Below are positions 52,565 to 63,728 of a stretch of DNA of 64,000 nucleotides, piece by piece. The notes below the pieces were generated by a model. It had not been told where the DNA came from, ran no database searches, and saw only the letters and a list, made by a program, of their open reading frames with translations. Each line of letters begins with the position of its first letter. Position 1 is the stretch's first letter. Source of the DNA: Shewanella marina JCM 15074. GTDB taxonomy: Bacteria > Pseudomonadota > Gammaproteobacteria > Enterobacterales > Shewanellaceae. The position numbers were made by a program, and so were the translations under genes. Location: positions 78,294 to 142,293 of the forward strand of contig NZ_BALM01000010.1 in assembly GCF_000614975.1 (NCBI RefSeq), written 5' to 3'.

Positions 52565-53647
52565 ATGACTGCAAAACGAATTTTAATAATGGCTGGCGGC
52601 ACGGGGGGACATGTATTCCCGGCGTTAGCTGTGGCTAAATATTTAGCCAAACAAGGTTGGACGGTACGCTGGCTGGGCACGGCTGATCGTATGGAAGCTA
52701 GATTAGTGCCACAGCATGGTTTTGATATTGATTTTATTGATATCAAAGGTGTTCGTGGTAATGGCTTAATACGTAAACTGGGTGCGCCAATTAAGATTTT
52801 GCGTTCAATTATGCAAGCGCGACAGGTAATTAAAGAGTTTAAGCCTGATGTGGTGATGGGCATGGGCGGTTTTGCCAGTGGTCCTGGTGGTGTGGCAGCT
52901 AAGCTTGCTGGTATACCATTAGTGCTACATGAGCAAAATGCTATTCCCGGTATGACCAATAAATTACTGTCAAAGATTGCCACTAAAGTGATGTGTGCAT
53001 TTCCAAATACCTTCACAGGTATTAATGCACAAGTGGTGGGTAATCCGATCCGTGCTGAATTAGTTGCTTTAGGGGCTGAACCAAAAGAGATTGAAACTGC
53101 CTTAAAGGTCTTAGTAGTCGGCGGTAGCCTAGGTGCCAAAATCTTTAATGATCTGATGCCAGAGGTTGTTGCTAAAGTGAGTCGTGAACATTCGATTACA
53201 GTATGGCATCAAGTGGGTAAAGGTAATGTCGATTCAGTAAAAGCACATTATCAACGCTTAGGCCAAGAAGGTCAGGTCAATGTAGCCGAGTTTATTGATG
53301 ATATGGAAGCTGCATATCGTTGGGCTGATGTGGTGTTATGTCGCTCTGGGGCATTAACTGTATCTGAATTGGCTGCCGTCGGTAGACCAAGTTTATTGGT
53401 GCCGTATCCACATGCTGTTGATGATCACCAAACTCGCAATGCAGAAGTGTTAGTCTCGGCTGGAGCAGGCTTATTATTGCCACAACCGATTGTGGATGTG
53501 AATAAGCTCACCGAAAAGTTATCTATGCTAGCCGATGACCGTGAAGAATTAGTCCTAATGGGACAAAAAGCAAGAAGCGTAGCTGTGTTAGATGCAACTG
53601 AACAAGTTGCCGCTGTCTGCATCGACTGCGCAAAAGGTGCAAAATGA
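52565..53647 (+). CDS. murG: UDP-GlcNAc:lipid I N-acetylglucosaminyltransferase
   Basis: A 360-residue GT28 enzyme that converts lipid I to lipid II at the inner membrane. Signatures: IMAGGTGGHVFPALAVAK, VMGMGGFASGPGGVAA, HEQNAIPGMTNK, VVGGSLGAKIFN and CRSGALTVSELAAVGRPSLLVPYPHAVDDHQ. Its TGA overlaps an ATG at 53644, the likely murC start. Confidence 0.97.
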   Translation: MTAKRILIMAGGTGGHVFPALAVAKYLAKQGWTVRWLGTADRMEARLVPQHGFDIDFIDIKGVRGNGLIRKLGAPIKILRSIMQARQVIKEFKPDVVMGMGGFASGPGGVAAKLAGIPLVLHEQNAIPGMTNKLLSKIATKVMCAFPNTFTGINAQVVGNPIRAELVALGAEPKEIETALKVLVVGGSLGAKIFNDLMPEVVAKVSREHSITVWHQVGKGNVDSVKAHYQRLGQEGQVNVAEFIDDMEAAYRWADVVLCRSGALTVSELAAVGRPSLLVPYPHAVDDHQTRNAEVLVSAGAGLLLPQPIVDVNKLTEKLSMLADDREELVLMGQKARSVAVLDATEQVAAVCIDCAKGAK

Positions 53648-55093
53648 GTAATCAAGCAGAAAAAAAATGCTCCAACTCCAATTAGAGCGATAGTGCCAGA
53701 AATGAGACGTGTTCGCCGTATTCACTTTGTGGGTATTGGTGGTGCAGGTATGGGCGGTATTGCTGAAGTTTTAGTGAATGAAGGCTATTTAGTTAGTGGT
53801 TCAGATATCGCGATTAACGCGGTAACGGATCGTTTAACGGCACTTGGTGCAATGGTGTATATCGGCCATACCCGTGAAAGTGTGGTGGATGCTGATGTGG
53901 TGGTGGTTTCTACTGCGATTAATCAAGATAATCCTGAAATTATTGCGGCTAAAGAATTACGTATCCCTATTGTTCGCCGTGCTGAAATGCTGGCTGAATT
54001 AATGCGTTATCGTTATGGCGTTGCTATTGCGGGCACCCATGGTAAAACCACGACAACCAGTTTAATCGCCAGTGTTTATGGTGAAGCAGATCGTGATCCT
54101 ACATTTGTGATTGGTGGTTTGTTAAATAGTGCGGGTACTAACGCTCGCTTAGGTCATAGCCGTTATTTGATTGCTGAAGCTGATGAAAGTGATGCAAGTT
54201 TCTTACATCTTCAACCAATGGTGACAGTGATCACCAATATTGAAGCTGATCACATGGATACTTATGGTGGTAATTTTGAAACCCTAAAAAGTACCTTTAT
54301 CGATTTTGTACACAACTTGCCATTTTATGGATTAGCGGTTGTTTGTATCGATGATGATGTGGTGCGTGAGCTTATTCCACGGATGAGCCGTCATATTGTC
54401 ACTTATGGTTTCAGCGATGATGCCGATGTAAGAGCAACCAATTTTGTACAGCATGGTCATCAATGTCGTTTTACAGTGTGTCGTAAAGACAAGCAAGATT
54501 TAGACGTGGTACTTAACTTGCCGGGTCAACATAATGTGTTAAATGCTTTGGCTGCAATTGCAGTTGCGACTGAAGACTCAATTGCTGATGAAGATATTTT
54601 AGGTGCTTTAGTTAAATTCGAAGGCATTGGTCGTCGCTTCCAACATCTAGGTGAGTTTAATACGCCTAAAGGTGATGTGATGTTGGTGGATGACTATGGT
54701 CATCACCCTAGTGAAGTTGCTGCCACCATTAAAGCTGCACGTGCAGGTTGGCCTGATAAGCGATTGGTGATGGTGTATCAGCCGCATCGTTATACCCGTA
54801 CACGCGATCTTTATGAAGATTTTGTTGAGGTGTTATCACAGGTTGATTGTCTGTTGTTATTGGATGTTTATAGCGCAGGTGAAACACCAATTAATGGCGC
54901 AGATGGCCGAGCATTAGCGCGTTCAATTAGAATGCGTGGTCAAGTGGATCCTATTTTTGTGGCAACGCCGGAACAGTTAGCACAGCTTATGCCTGATGTA
55001 TTACAAGATGGTGATTTAATCTTGACTCAAGGTGCTGGAAATATTGGTGCGATATCGCGTCAACTTGCTAATGAAAATCTAGGATTTAAATAA
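53644..55093 (+). CDS. murC: UDP-MurNAc:L-alanine ligase, apparent +1 base in an A8 run near its start
   Basis: Mur ligase adding the first residue, L-alanine. The open frame from GTG 53693 gives 466 residues ([21 protein letters not shown] onward, with [11 protein letters not shown] and [10 protein letters not shown]). However, an ATG at 53644 overlaps the murG stop as ATGA and starts MSNQAEKK, which is thrown out of frame by eight A at 53660-53667. With seven A it would read [22 protein letters not shown], giving 482 residues, with a short lead before PEMRR as I recall in relatives. The 53693 start has no good ribosome binding site. So the annotated span assumes an extra A or a read-through of it. 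Confidence 0.85.
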
Positions 55094-55144
55094 GTACTGT
55101 TTTGGTCGAAAATTAATCAAAACATAAACTTAGCCAAGGAATTT

Positions 55145-55172
55145 TTGACCAATGCTATTTGGTAGATATAAT
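55145..55172 (+). promoter_or_regulatory. Promoter upstream of ftsQ
   Basis: TTGACC (55145-55150), a 16-base spacer and TATAAT (55167-55172), 51 bases before ftsQ. It sits where ddlB lies in E. coli, so ftsQAZ can be transcribed independently of the upstream genes. Confidence 0.75.
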
Positions 55173-55222
55173 GAGCGGCTGGAAGTAGTGACGACTTTAT
55201 ATCGAGTAATGAGAGGTCGATA

Positions 55223-55987
55223 GTGTCTTTGAGGCAAAAGCTACAACAAGGCAGACAAAAACTCTCAAGACTTGATTGGTATTTTTGTCTTGGCGTGATG
55301 TTTTTGTTAATGGTGCTGGCAGGTTTATTTTCTGCCGGTTGGAAATTGCATCAGGTATTGAATGATGCCAATGCATTGCCATTAGAAGCCGTAGCCATCA
55401 GTGGTGAACGTGCTTTTACCAGTGATAAAGATATCCAATTAGCATTACAGAATTTATTAAAGCGCAGTTTTTTTTCTGCGGACGTGACTGAAGTCCAACA
55501 AGCATTAGAGGCATTGCCTTGGGTTTACCGAGCTTCAGTTAGGCGAGAGTGGCCAGATAAGTTGAAGATTTATCTGCAAGAGCAGCAACCCGTGGCGCAC
55601 TGGAATAAAACTCAGTGGCTCAATGTTCACGGTGAAATATTTGCGGCGCCGCAGGAACCAAGTTTACAGGGACTGCCTGATTTAGCAGGCCCAACGGATA
55701 TGGCACAAGCAGTATTGAAGTCATACCGGCAAATAGATGAATTACTTAAGATCAATGGCTTTAGTTTAGCGAGCTTAAGTGTTAGTCCGCGACATGCATG
55801 GGTGGCTTCATTATCTGATGGCATCGTGCTGGAGTTAGGACGAGAAGATAGAATGGCACGTATTCAGCGGTTTATTTACGTATATCCGTTACTTGCAAAA
55901 GAAAAGAAACACGTTGCCAGTGTTGATTTACGCTACGACACAGGACTAGCCGTAGGTTGGGAACAAGCACAAAAAGAGAGCCGTTAA
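55223..55987 (+). CDS. ftsQ: Cell division protein FtsQ
   Basis: A 254-residue bitopic divisome protein. A cytoplasmic stretch of about 20 residues precedes the membrane helix (YFCLGVMFLLMVLAGLF, about 20-38), then the POTRA domain (LEAVAISGERAFTSDKDIQLAL) and the FtsQ domain (ALPWVYRASVRREWPDKLKIYLQEQQPVAHW). It starts at GTG 55223. The E. coli protein has 276 residues. Confidence 0.94.
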   Translation: MSLRQKLQQGRQKLSRLDWYFCLGVMFLLMVLAGLFSAGWKLHQVLNDANALPLEAVAISGERAFTSDKDIQLALQNLLKRSFFSADVTEVQQALEALPWVYRASVRREWPDKLKIYLQEQQPVAHWNKTQWLNVHGEIFAAPQEPSLQGLPDLAGPTDMAQAVLKSYRQIDELLKINGFSLASLSVSPRHAWVASLSDGIVLELGREDRMARIQRFIYVYPLLAKEKKHVASVDLRYDTGLAVGWEQAQKESR

Positions 55988-55991
55988 TTAA

Positions 55992-57226
55992 ATGACGAAA
56001 AACCAAGATAGAAATCTCATTGTCGGTTTAGACATTGGAACATCTAAGGTCGCAGTGATCATAGGTGAAGTGCTGCCTGATGGTGAAATTAGTGTGGTTG
56101 GACTCGGTAACCATCCTTCTCGCGGCATGGATAAAGGCGGTGTTAACGATTTAGATTCAATTGTTCGTAGTGTTCAGCGCGCTTTAGATCAAGCTGAACT
56201 GATGGCTGATTGCCAAGTTGCCTCAGTGTATTTGAGTATTTCAGGTAAGCATATCGCTTGCCAGAATGAAAACGGCATGGTGTCAATTAACGACGAAGAA
56301 GTGACTCAAGATGATGTTGATAATGTCATCCATACCGCGCGGTCGGTAAAGATTCCAACAGAACGTCGTATTTTACATGTGCTACCGCAGGAATACGCAA
56401 TTGATGTACAAGATGGCATTCGAAGCCCCATTGGCATGTCAGGTATGCGTATGGAAGCGAAGGTGCATATTGTTACTTGTGCTAACGACATGGCGAAAAA
56501 CATTACTAAGAGTGTTGAGCGCTGTGGCTTAAAAGTTGATGACTTAGTGTTTGCTGGTATTGCATCTGCAGATTCAGTACTGACACCAGATGAAAAAGAT
56601 TTAGGTGTTTGTTTAGTCGATATTGGTGGTGGTACGACTGATATTACCGTTTATACCAATGGTGCTTTGCGCCATTGTGCGGTTATTCCTGTTGCGGGAA
56701 ATCAAGTTACTAGCGATATTGCAAAGATTTTCCGTACACCATTATCGCATGCAGAGCAGATCAAGGTAGAATACGCAAGTGCGCGTAGTGCGAATGTGAG
56801 TCGTGAAGACAGTATTGAAGTGCCATCGGTTGGTGGTCGTCCATCTCGCACGATGTCACGTCATACCTTGGCTGAGGTGGTTGAGCCACGCTACCAAGAG
56901 TTGTTTGAATTAATTTTAAAGCAGCTACGAGACAGTGGCTTAGAAGATCAAATTGCGGCTGGTATTGTATTAACCGGCGGCACAGCATCAATTGATGGTG
57001 CACTTGAAGTTGCTGAAGCAACATTTGGCATGCCAGTAAGATTGGCATCGCCACAGCCGGTAAAAGGCTAAATGAATATGTTGAGTTACCTATTTACGCC
57101 ACAGGTGTAGGGTTACTTCATTACGGGGCAAGGAGGGTGATTGAACGTCAGTTCGAACGCCCAGAGCGCCAAGGGGTAACCAGTCTTTGGAATCGGGTCC
57201 AAAGCTGGTTTAAAGGCGAGTTTTAA
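55992..57226 (+). CDS. ftsA: Cell division protein FtsA, apparent one-base frameshift at about 57068
   Basis: Actin-like protein that anchors FtsZ to the membrane. Signatures: VGLDIGTSKVAVIIGE, LVDIGGGTTDITVYTNG and IVLTGGTASIDG. The first frame stops at 57069-57071 after 359 residues (LASPQPVKG). The family's C-terminus continues in the -1 frame to 57226: LNEYVELPIYATGVGLLHYG, then an end TSLWNRVQSWFKGEF that matches the amphipathic membrane-targeting helix. Adding one C (GGCCTAAAT) gives 411 residues, against 420 in E. coli. Losing this helix should block function, so the intact gene probably exists and the base is missing from the sequence. Confidence 0.9.
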
Positions 57227-57261
57227 TTAGCTCAGAACGCAGGCATAACGGAGAATAAACC

Positions 57262-58437
57262 ATGTTTGAGATCATGGATACTCATTCAGACGAAGCGGTG
57301 ATCAAAGTCATCGGCGTCGGTGGTGGTGGCGGAAATGCTGTAGAGCATATGGTTAAGCATAATATTGAAGGTGTTGATTTTATTGCAACTAACACCGATG
57401 CTCAGGCTCTACGTAAGTCACCTGCAGGTTCGACCATTCAACTTGGTCAGGATGTAACTAAAGGTTTAGGCGCAGGCGCAAACCCAGAAGTGGGTCGTTT
57501 AGCAGCTGAAGAAGATCGTGAAAGTATCCGTGATGCGATCCGCGGATCAGATATGATCTTTATTGCTGCAGGTATGGGCGGTGGTACGGGTACTGGTGCA
57601 GCACCAGTTGTTGCCGAAGTCGCTCGTGAAGAAGGTATTCTTACGGTTGCAGTGGTAACAAAACCATTCCCGTTCGAAGGTAAAAAGCGTATGGCTTATG
57701 CAGAGCAAGGTATTGCCGAGCTTGCAAAGCATGTAGATTCGTTAATTACCATTCCTAACGAAAAATTATTAAAAGTACTGGGTCGCGGTACTACCTTGTT
57801 AGATGCGTTTGCAGCAGCTAACAACGTATTACTTGGTGCGGTTCAAGGTATTGCAGAGCTTATTACTCGTCCGGGTCTAATTAACGTCGACTTCGCCGAC
57901 GTAAGAACCGTAATGTCAGAAATGGGTAATGCCATGATGGGCACAGGTGTGGCGAGTGGCGAAGACCGTGCAGAAGAAGCGGCTGAAGCAGCTGTTGCTA
58001 GCCCATTACTAGAAGATATCGACTTAGCCGGTGCACGTGGTGTGTTAGTTAACATTACTGCGGGTATGGATATGGGTATCGATGAGTTTGAAACTGTGGG
58101 TAACCATGTTAAAGCTTACGCATCTGACGGTGCGACAGTAGTGGTTGGTGCCGTAATCGATCCAGAAATGGCTGATGAGTTACGTGTAACAGTGGTTGCA
58201 ACTGGTATTGGCGCTGATAAAAAGCCTGATATTCAATTAGTGACTAAACCTGTACATCGTCCAGAGCCAGTTGCGGTTGAGCCACGTGTGGAAACTCAAA
58301 ATACTGAATCATATGAGGCCCCTACACATGACAGTGGTCATGGCAATGCTGCGGTAAAACCGGCAGTTGCACCAGCGGCTAAAAATGAGATCGATTATTT
58401 AGATATTCCAGCATTTTTGCGTAAGCAAGCTGACTAA
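57262..58437 (+). CDS. ftsZ: Cell division protein FtsZ
   Basis: A 391-residue tubulin-like GTPase forming the division ring. The GTP-binding region has [14 protein letters not shown] and the signature [14 protein letters not shown] near residue 107. A variable linker after about 320 precedes the C-terminal peptide [14 protein letters not shown], which binds FtsA and ZipA. SlmA, encoded at 24152-24745, is expected to inhibit it. Confidence 0.98.
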   Translation: MFEIMDTHSDEAVIKVIGVGGGGGNAVEHMVKHNIEGVDFIATNTDAQALRKSPAGSTIQLGQDVTKGLGAGANPEVGRLAAEEDRESIRDAIRGSDMIFIAAGMGGGTGTGAAPVVAEVAREEGILTVAVVTKPFPFEGKKRMAYAEQGIAELAKHVDSLITIPNEKLLKVLGRGTTLLDAFAAANNVLLGAVQGIAELITRPGLINVDFADVRTVMSEMGNAMMGTGVASGEDRAEEAAEAAVASPLLEDIDLAGARGVLVNITAGMDMGIDEFETVGNHVKAYASDGATVVVGAVIDPEMADELRVTVVATGIGADKKPDIQLVTKPVHRPEPVAVEPRVETQNTESYEAPTHDSGHGNAAVKPAVAPAAKNEIDYLDIPAFLRKQAD

Positions 58438-58456
58438 TCGCAAGATGAGATTAGAA

Positions 58457-58500
58457 TGACGCTTCTTAATTTGTGATTAAGTGAGCGTCAAACTTTTGTT
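58457..58500 (+). terminator. Terminator-like hairpin after ftsZ
   Basis: TGACGCTTCTTAAT and ATTAAGTGAGCGTCA pair with one bulged base, followed by AACTTTTGTT. It lies 20 bases after ftsZ and may partly separate lpxC from the cluster. Confidence 0.6.
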
Positions 58501-58600
58501 ATCTAGCTAAGTTATGCTAGCATACGGAGTTCTGTGCGAATAAGCGTCAAAAAATAGTTAATATAAATACATCGATGGTTGATAAAACACGGGTAACTGA

Positions 58601-59521
58601 ATGATTTTTCAAAGAACTGTTAAAAAAATAGTAAAGACGACTGGAGTCGGCTTGCACTCTGGCAACAAAGTCACTTTGATGATCAAGCCTGCACCAGTCA
58701 ATTCTGGAATTGTGCTTGTACGCACTGATGTGACTCCTCATGTCGAAATTCCGGCTAAAGCTGATGCCGTTCGTGAAACGACGATGTGTACCGCCCTCGT
58801 TAATGACGATGGTGTACGTATTTCAACGATTGAGCATTTATTCGCTGCACTTGCTGGTCTTGGTATTGATAATGCCGTGATTGAAGTTGATGCACCAGAA
58901 ATTCCTATTATGGATGGTAGCGCTAGTCCGTTTGTGTTCCTGTTGCAATCAGCAGGTATCGCAGAACAAGCAGCCGCTAAAAAGTACTTAAGAATTAAAC
59001 GTACTATTCGAGTTGAAGATGGTGATAAGTGGGCGGAGCTTCGTCCATATCAAGGTTTTAAAGTTAATTTCACCATTAACTTTGATCACCCTGAAATTGC
59101 TCGTAGTCAACAGCATATGGAAATGGATTTTTCTTCATCTGCCTTTATTCGTGATATTAGCCGCGCGCGAACCTTTGGTTTTATGCGCGACATTGAATAC
59201 CTAAGAGCGAATAACTTAGCGTTAGGTGGCAGTATGGAAAACGCCGTGGTACTTGATGAGTTTAAAGTCCTCAACCCCGATGGCCTGCGTTACGAGGATG
59301 AGTTCGTTAAGCACAAAATTCTAGATGCGTTTGGTGACTTATATGTTGCGGGACATTCAATTATTGGTGAGTTCTGTGCCTATAAAACGGGTCATGCACT
59401 AAATAATAATTTAGTTCGTGCGCTGCTTGCGACTCAAGATGCTTGGGAACTTGTAAGCTACGAAGAAGAGGCGCAAGCCCCTGTCAGTTTCAATCTTCCA
59501 GCAGGCTTAGTGCTCGCATAA
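58601..59521 (+). CDS. lpxC: UDP-3-O-acyl-N-acetylglucosamine deacetylase
   Basis: A 306-residue zinc enzyme catalysing the committed step of lipid A synthesis. It starts [21 protein letters not shown]. Zinc and catalytic motifs are [18 protein letters not shown], and [21 protein letters not shown]. Length is close to E. coli LpxC (305). It ends the division cluster. Confidence 0.97.
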   Translation: MIFQRTVKKIVKTTGVGLHSGNKVTLMIKPAPVNSGIVLVRTDVTPHVEIPAKADAVRETTMCTALVNDDGVRISTIEHLFAALAGLGIDNAVIEVDAPEIPIMDGSASPFVFLLQSAGIAEQAAAKKYLRIKRTIRVEDGDKWAELRPYQGFKVNFTINFDHPEIARSQQHMEMDFSSSAFIRDISRARTFGFMRDIEYLRANNLALGGSMENAVVLDEFKVLNPDGLRYEDEFVKHKILDAFGDLYVAGHSIIGEFCAYKTGHALNNNLVRALLATQDAWELVSYEEEAQAPVSFNLPAGLVLA

Positions 59522-59524
59522 TGA

Positions 59525-59977
59525 TTAAGATTGCCTATTACGGCTAGCCAATGCAGCTAGCCGTTTTAGTTTTTCAGCCAGTGTTCCGTCTGTATGTTCG
59601 GCTAAAGCCGCAATGTGAGATGCCGCAGTTTCGCTTATTTGTTTAGTCTCTACTTTAGGTTTTACTTCAAGCTTTGCGTTGCTTGGGTTGACTTTCACTT
59701 CAATAGCGGTAAGCATTGGCAATGTTTCGTTTCGAAGTTGTTGCAGTAGTTTAGCTTTTTGAAAGTTAATTCTCGCTGCCCAAGCAGCTGTAGTCGTCTC
59801 GATAACCAACACCCCTTGACGTAGATTAGCAACAGTAAGTTGCTCCGTCACAGGGCCTGATAAGGTTTGTTTGACGTATTGATTTAAATACCGAAGCAAT
59901 TCAGCCTTCTCAGCAAGATCTGGAAGCGTGCTTGATTGATGTAGCAAATGGCAGAGGTCTTGCGGAGGCTTTTTCAT
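59525..59977 (-). CDS. dciA: DciA-like (DUF721) helicase-loading factor
   Basis: A 150-residue DUF721 protein. DciA loads or positions the replicative helicase DnaB in bacteria that lack DnaC. The conserved core is LRQGVLVIETTTAAWAARINFQKAKLLQQLR (about 55-85), followed by a low-complexity tail. It lies between lpxC and secA and is divergent from the M23 peptidase with 27 bases between their starts. The lpxC terminator lies within its 3' end. Confidence 0.82.
   Translation of the reverse strand: MKKPPQDLCHLLHQSSTLPDLAEKAELLRYLNQYVKQTLSGPVTEQLTVANLRQGVLVIETTTAAWAARINFQKAKLLQQLRNETLPMLTAIEVKVNPSNAKLEVKPKVETKQISETAASHIAALAEHTDGTLAEKLKRLAALASRNRQS
59540..59572 (+). terminator. Terminator of lpxC embedded in the 3' coding end of dciA
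   Basis: ACGGCTAGC and GCTAGCCGT form a perfect 9-bp stem followed by TTTAGTTTTT on the plus strand. The same bases encode the last residues of DciA on the minus strand. Confidence 0.75.
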
Positions 59978-60004
59978 ACTATAAGAAGATGGCTAAGAGA
60001 AGCT

Positions 60005-60907
60005 ATGAGTGTAACAGTATTTATACAAGGTCGGAAAGGGACTACGCGCTGGCAACCAGGAAAACGTTGGTTGTTATTGCCGTTATTGTTGATTGCAGCT
60101 GGTACAGGCTTATATCAACAAAATGAAACTCGTCTAGTAGAACATCAAGCCGAATTAGATCAAGAGCGTGACGAACGCGCTTTACATAAGAATGAAATCG
60201 AGCAACTACGGGTTGCCACTAAAGAACAGTTAGCCCAATTAGTTACCCATGTAGCTAGTTTACAGGCTAAAATGTCTCGTCTTGAAGCATTGGGCCAGCA
60301 TGTTGCTGTGCAAAATAAGCTAGAAAACCAATTCAATTTTTCTTCAGAAGTTGGGGTCGGTGGTGTTAACCATTCAGGCTCTGATATCGAATTAGCACAA
60401 TTGCTCCAAGAGATGGAACAGTTGTCAGCACGTATTGATAATAATAATGTTCAGTTATCCCTACTTGAAACAGTAGCATCTAACCTCCATATAGATGAAG
60501 AACGTTATTTATCAGGGCGACCAATTAATAGCGGTTGGCTATCATCGCCCTATGGTTTACGTAATGATCCTTTTAATGGCCGTCGAACAATGCATAAAGG
60601 CATTGATTTTGCGGGTAGCGAAGGTGCCGATGTAATAACTACCGGTGGTGGTGTTGTTACATGGGCAGGCAGTAAGTTTGGTTATGGGAACTTGGTCGAA
60701 ATCGATCATGGTAATGGGTTATCGACCCGTTATGGTCATAATAAATCTGTGTCAGTAGCCGTAGGTGATGTGGTTGCAAAAGGCGAGAAAATTGCCAGTA
60801 TGGGGAGTACAGGTCGCTCAACAGGACCACATGTACACTACGAAGTGTTGCGGGGTGGACAACAAATTGATCCAGGTCAGTTTGTCTATCGCAAAGCAGG
60901 TTATTAG
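60005..60907 (+). CDS. M23 family metallopeptidase (LytM-like), membrane-anchored
   Basis: A 300-residue protein with one N-terminal membrane helix (WLLLPLLLIAAGTGLY, about 22-38), a coiled coil (about 40-100) and a C-terminal LytM domain. The zinc ligands appear in SPYGLRNDPFNGRRTMHKGIDFAG (HxxxD) and GPHVHYEV (HxH). Both sets are complete, so peptidoglycan hydrolysis in the periplasm is possible. ATG 60005 is preferred over 59948, which would overlap the divergent dciA start. It precedes secA. Confidence 0.88.
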   Translation: MSVTVFIQGRKGTTRWQPGKRWLLLPLLLIAAGTGLYQQNETRLVEHQAELDQERDERALHKNEIEQLRVATKEQLAQLVTHVASLQAKMSRLEALGQHVAVQNKLENQFNFSSEVGVGGVNHSGSDIELAQLLQEMEQLSARIDNNNVQLSLLETVASNLHIDEERYLSGRPINSGWLSSPYGLRNDPFNGRRTMHKGIDFAGSEGADVITTGGGVVTWAGSKFGYGNLVEIDHGNGLSTRYGHNKSVSVAVGDVVAKGEKIASMGSTGRSTGPHVHYEVLRGGQQIDPGQFVYRKAGY

Positions 60908-60983
60908 TAATTATAGGCCTATATTTCTGTTTTTATCACGATAGAATAATACGAGCCATCTTACACAGAGATAAGAGATTCAG

Positions 60984-63710
60984 ATGTTTGGTAAAGTACT
61001 GACAAAAATTTTTGGTAGTCGTAATGACCGTACCCTCAAAACACTTGGTAAAGTCGTCACTAAAATTAACGCCATGGAAGCCGATTTTGAAAAGCTTTCT
61101 GATGAAGAACTAAAAGCGAAAACCATTGAGTTTCGCCAACGTATTCAAGATGGCACTAAAGTTAACGATTTAATTCCTGAAGTATTTGCAACCGTACGTG
61201 AAGCGTCAAAGCGTGTATTTGAAATGCGCCATTTCGATGTGCAGTTACTTGGTGGTATGGTGCTTGATAGTAACCGTATCGCTGAAATGCGTACTGGTGA
61301 AGGTAAAACGTTAACCGCTACACTACCAGCATATCTAAATGCGTTATCAGGTAAAGGTGTTCACGTTATTACAGTAAACGACTACTTAGCACGTCGTGAT
61401 GCTGAATTTAACCGTCCATTATTTGAGTTCTTAGGGTTAACCGTAGGCATTAACGTTGCAGGCTTAGGTCAGCAACAGAAGAAAGATGCTTATACTGCGG
61501 ATATCACTTACGGTACTAATAACGAATTTGGTTTCGATTATTTACGTGACAACATGGCCTTCTCACCAGAAGAGCGTGTACAACGTCCTCTACATTACGC
61601 ACTAATCGATGAAGTTGACTCAATCTTAATTGACGAAGCGCGTACACCATTGATTATTTCAGGTGCTGCTGAAGATAGCTCAGAACTATATATCAAGGTG
61701 AATACCTTAATTCCACACCTTATTCGTCAAGACAAAGAAGATTCTGACGATTTCGTAGGTGAAGGCGATTACAGTATTGATGAAAAAGCCAAACAAGTAT
61801 TGTTGACCGAACGTGGTCAAGAGAAAGTTGAAGTGCTATTAACTGAGCGCGGCATGTTAGCTGAAGGTGACTCACTTTATTCAGCTGCTAATATTTCATT
61901 ATTACATCATGTGACCGCAGGTCTTCGTGCACACACATTGTTTGAGAAAGATGTAGATTACATCGTAGAAAACGGTGAAGTCGTGATTGTTGACGAACAT
62001 ACAGGCCGTACGATGCCAGGTCGTCGTTGGTCAGAAGGTTTGCACCAAGCTGTAGAAGCAAAAGAAGGTGTGAAAATTCAGAATGAGAACCAAACATTAG
62101 CATCTATCACCTTCCAGAATTACTTCCGTCAATATGACAAATTAGCAGGTATGACAGGTACCGCTGATACTGAAGCATTCGAATTCCAACATATTTACGG
62201 TTTAGATACTGTTGTTGTACCAACTAACCGTCCAATGGTTCGTAAAGATATGCCAGATTTGGTTTATCTCACTGCAGAAGAAAAGTATGCAGCGATCATT
62301 GAAGATATTAAAGGCTGTCGTGAACGCGGCCAACCGGTACTTGTTGGTACCGTTTCAATTGAACAGTCAGAACTACTGGCACGTTTAATGAAGCAAGAAA
62401 AGATCCCACATCAAGTACTTAACGCGAAGTTCCATGAAAAAGAAGCTGATATCGTTGCTCAAGCTGGTCGTACTGGTGCGGTCACTATCGCAACTAACAT
62501 GGCGGGTCGTGGTACCGATATCGTATTAGGTGGTAACTGGTTAATGGAGCTTGAAGCCATTAATAACCCATCACCTGAAGTCAAAGCCAAAATGAAAGCA
62601 GAGTGGCAAGAACGTCATGATGCAGTAATCGCTTCTGGTGGTTTACATATCCTTGGTACAGAGCGTCATGAATCACGCCGTATTGATAACCAGTTACGTG
62701 GTCGTGCCGGTCGTCAAGGTGATGCAGGTTCATCACGTTTCTACTTATCTATGGAAGATAGCTTGATGCGCATCTTCGCTTCAGATCGTGTATCAGGCAT
62801 GATGAAGAAGTTAGGTATGGAGAAAGGCGAAGCGATTGAGCATCCATGGGTATCACGTGCGATTGAAAATGCGCAGCGTAAAGTAGAAGCTCGTAACTTC
62901 GACATTCGTAAGCAATTACTTGAGTTTGATGATGTTGCTAACGATCAACGTCAGGTCGTTTACTCACAGCGTAACGACCTAATGGATGCTGAAAGCATTG
63001 AAGATACCATTACTAACATCGAAGCTGATGTAGTGAGTGGTGTTATTGATCAATATATTCCACCACAGTCAGTAGAAGAGCTTTGGGATGTTCCAGGTCT
63101 AGAGCAGCGTCTACAGTCAGAGTTTGGTTTAACGTTACCTATTCAAGAGTGGCTAGATAAAGACGAAGAGTTGTACGAAGAAACATTGCGTGAAACTATC
63201 GTCAAAGCTTGGCAAGATGCATATAAAGCTAAAGAAGAGATGGTTAGTGCACCAGTATTACGTCAGTTTGAGAAAGCAGTAATGCTACAGACACTAGACG
63301 GTTTATGGAAAGAGCACTTAGCGGCAATGGATCATTTACGTCAAGGTATCCATTTACGTGGTTATGCCCAAAAGAATCCAAAGCAAGAATATAAGCGCGA
63401 ATCTTTTGAGCTATTCCAACAAATGCTTGAGTCATTAAAGCACGATGTGATCAGTATTCTTTCTAAAGTACAAGTTCAAGCTCAATCAGATGTAGATGAG
63501 ATGGAGCAGCGTCGTCGTGAAGAAGAAGCCAAGATCAAACGTGACTTTAGTCATGCAGAAGCAGAATCATTAGTTGATGGTTCTCATGAAGCTGATAGCT
63601 TAGCAGCCCATACTCCAGTGGTACGCGAAGGCGATAAAGTCGGTCGTAATGATCCATGCCCATGTGGTTCAGGTAAGAAATACAAACAATGCCATGGTAA
63701 ATTAAGTTAA
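60984..63710 (+). CDS. secA: Preprotein translocase ATPase SecA
   Basis: A 908-residue ATPase driving protein export through SecYEG. Walker A is [16 protein letters not shown] (about 102-117), with [22 protein letters not shown] as the DEAD-like motif. [14 protein letters not shown] and [12 protein letters not shown] are helicase motifs. The C-terminal zinc motif [14 protein letters not shown] binds SecB and phospholipid. No secM-like arrest gene is seen; the M23 peptidase gene is upstream instead. Confidence 0.98.
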   Translation: MFGKVLTKIFGSRNDRTLKTLGKVVTKINAMEADFEKLSDEELKAKTIEFRQRIQDGTKVNDLIPEVFATVREASKRVFEMRHFDVQLLGGMVLDSNRIAEMRTGEGKTLTATLPAYLNALSGKGVHVITVNDYLARRDAEFNRPLFEFLGLTVGINVAGLGQQQKKDAYTADITYGTNNEFGFDYLRDNMAFSPEERVQRPLHYALIDEVDSILIDEARTPLIISGAAEDSSELYIKVNTLIPHLIRQDKEDSDDFVGEGDYSIDEKAKQVLLTERGQEKVEVLLTERGMLAEGDSLYSAANISLLHHVTAGLRAHTLFEKDVDYIVENGEVVIVDEHTGRTMPGRRWSEGLHQAVEAKEGVKIQNENQTLASITFQNYFRQYDKLAGMTGTADTEAFEFQHIYGLDTVVVPTNRPMVRKDMPDLVYLTAEEKYAAIIEDIKGCRERGQPVLVGTVSIEQSELLARLMKQEKIPHQVLNAKFHEKEADIVAQAGRTGAVTIATNMAGRGTDIVLGGNWLMELEAINNPSPEVKAKMKAEWQERHDAVIASGGLHILGTERHESRRIDNQLRGRAGRQGDAGSSRFYLSMEDSLMRIFASDRVSGMMKKLGMEKGEAIEHPWVSRAIENAQRKVEARNFDIRKQLLEFDDVANDQRQVVYSQRNDLMDAESIEDTITNIEADVVSGVIDQYIPPQSVEELWDVPGLEQRLQSEFGLTLPIQEWLDKDEELYEETLRETIVKAWQDAYKAKEEMVSAPVLRQFEKAVMLQTLDGLWKEHLAAMDHLRQGIHLRGYAQKNPKQEYKRESFELFQQMLESLKHDVISILSKVQVQAQSDVDEMEQRRREEEAKIKRDFSHAEAESLVDGSHEADSLAAHTPVVREGDKVGRNDPCPCGSGKKYKQCHGKLS

Positions 63711-63728
63711 TACCACAGCAATGAAATC

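Noticed and set aside
57060..57075. Programmed -1 frameshift in ftsA
   Set aside because: The bases before the stop (GTA AAA GGC TAA) do not form an X XXY YYZ slippery heptamer and no strong downstream stem-loop is evident.
59948..60004. Longer start for the M23 peptidase
   Set aside because: It would overlap the divergent dciA start and adds an arginine-rich stretch not needed by the family; ATG 60005 fits better.
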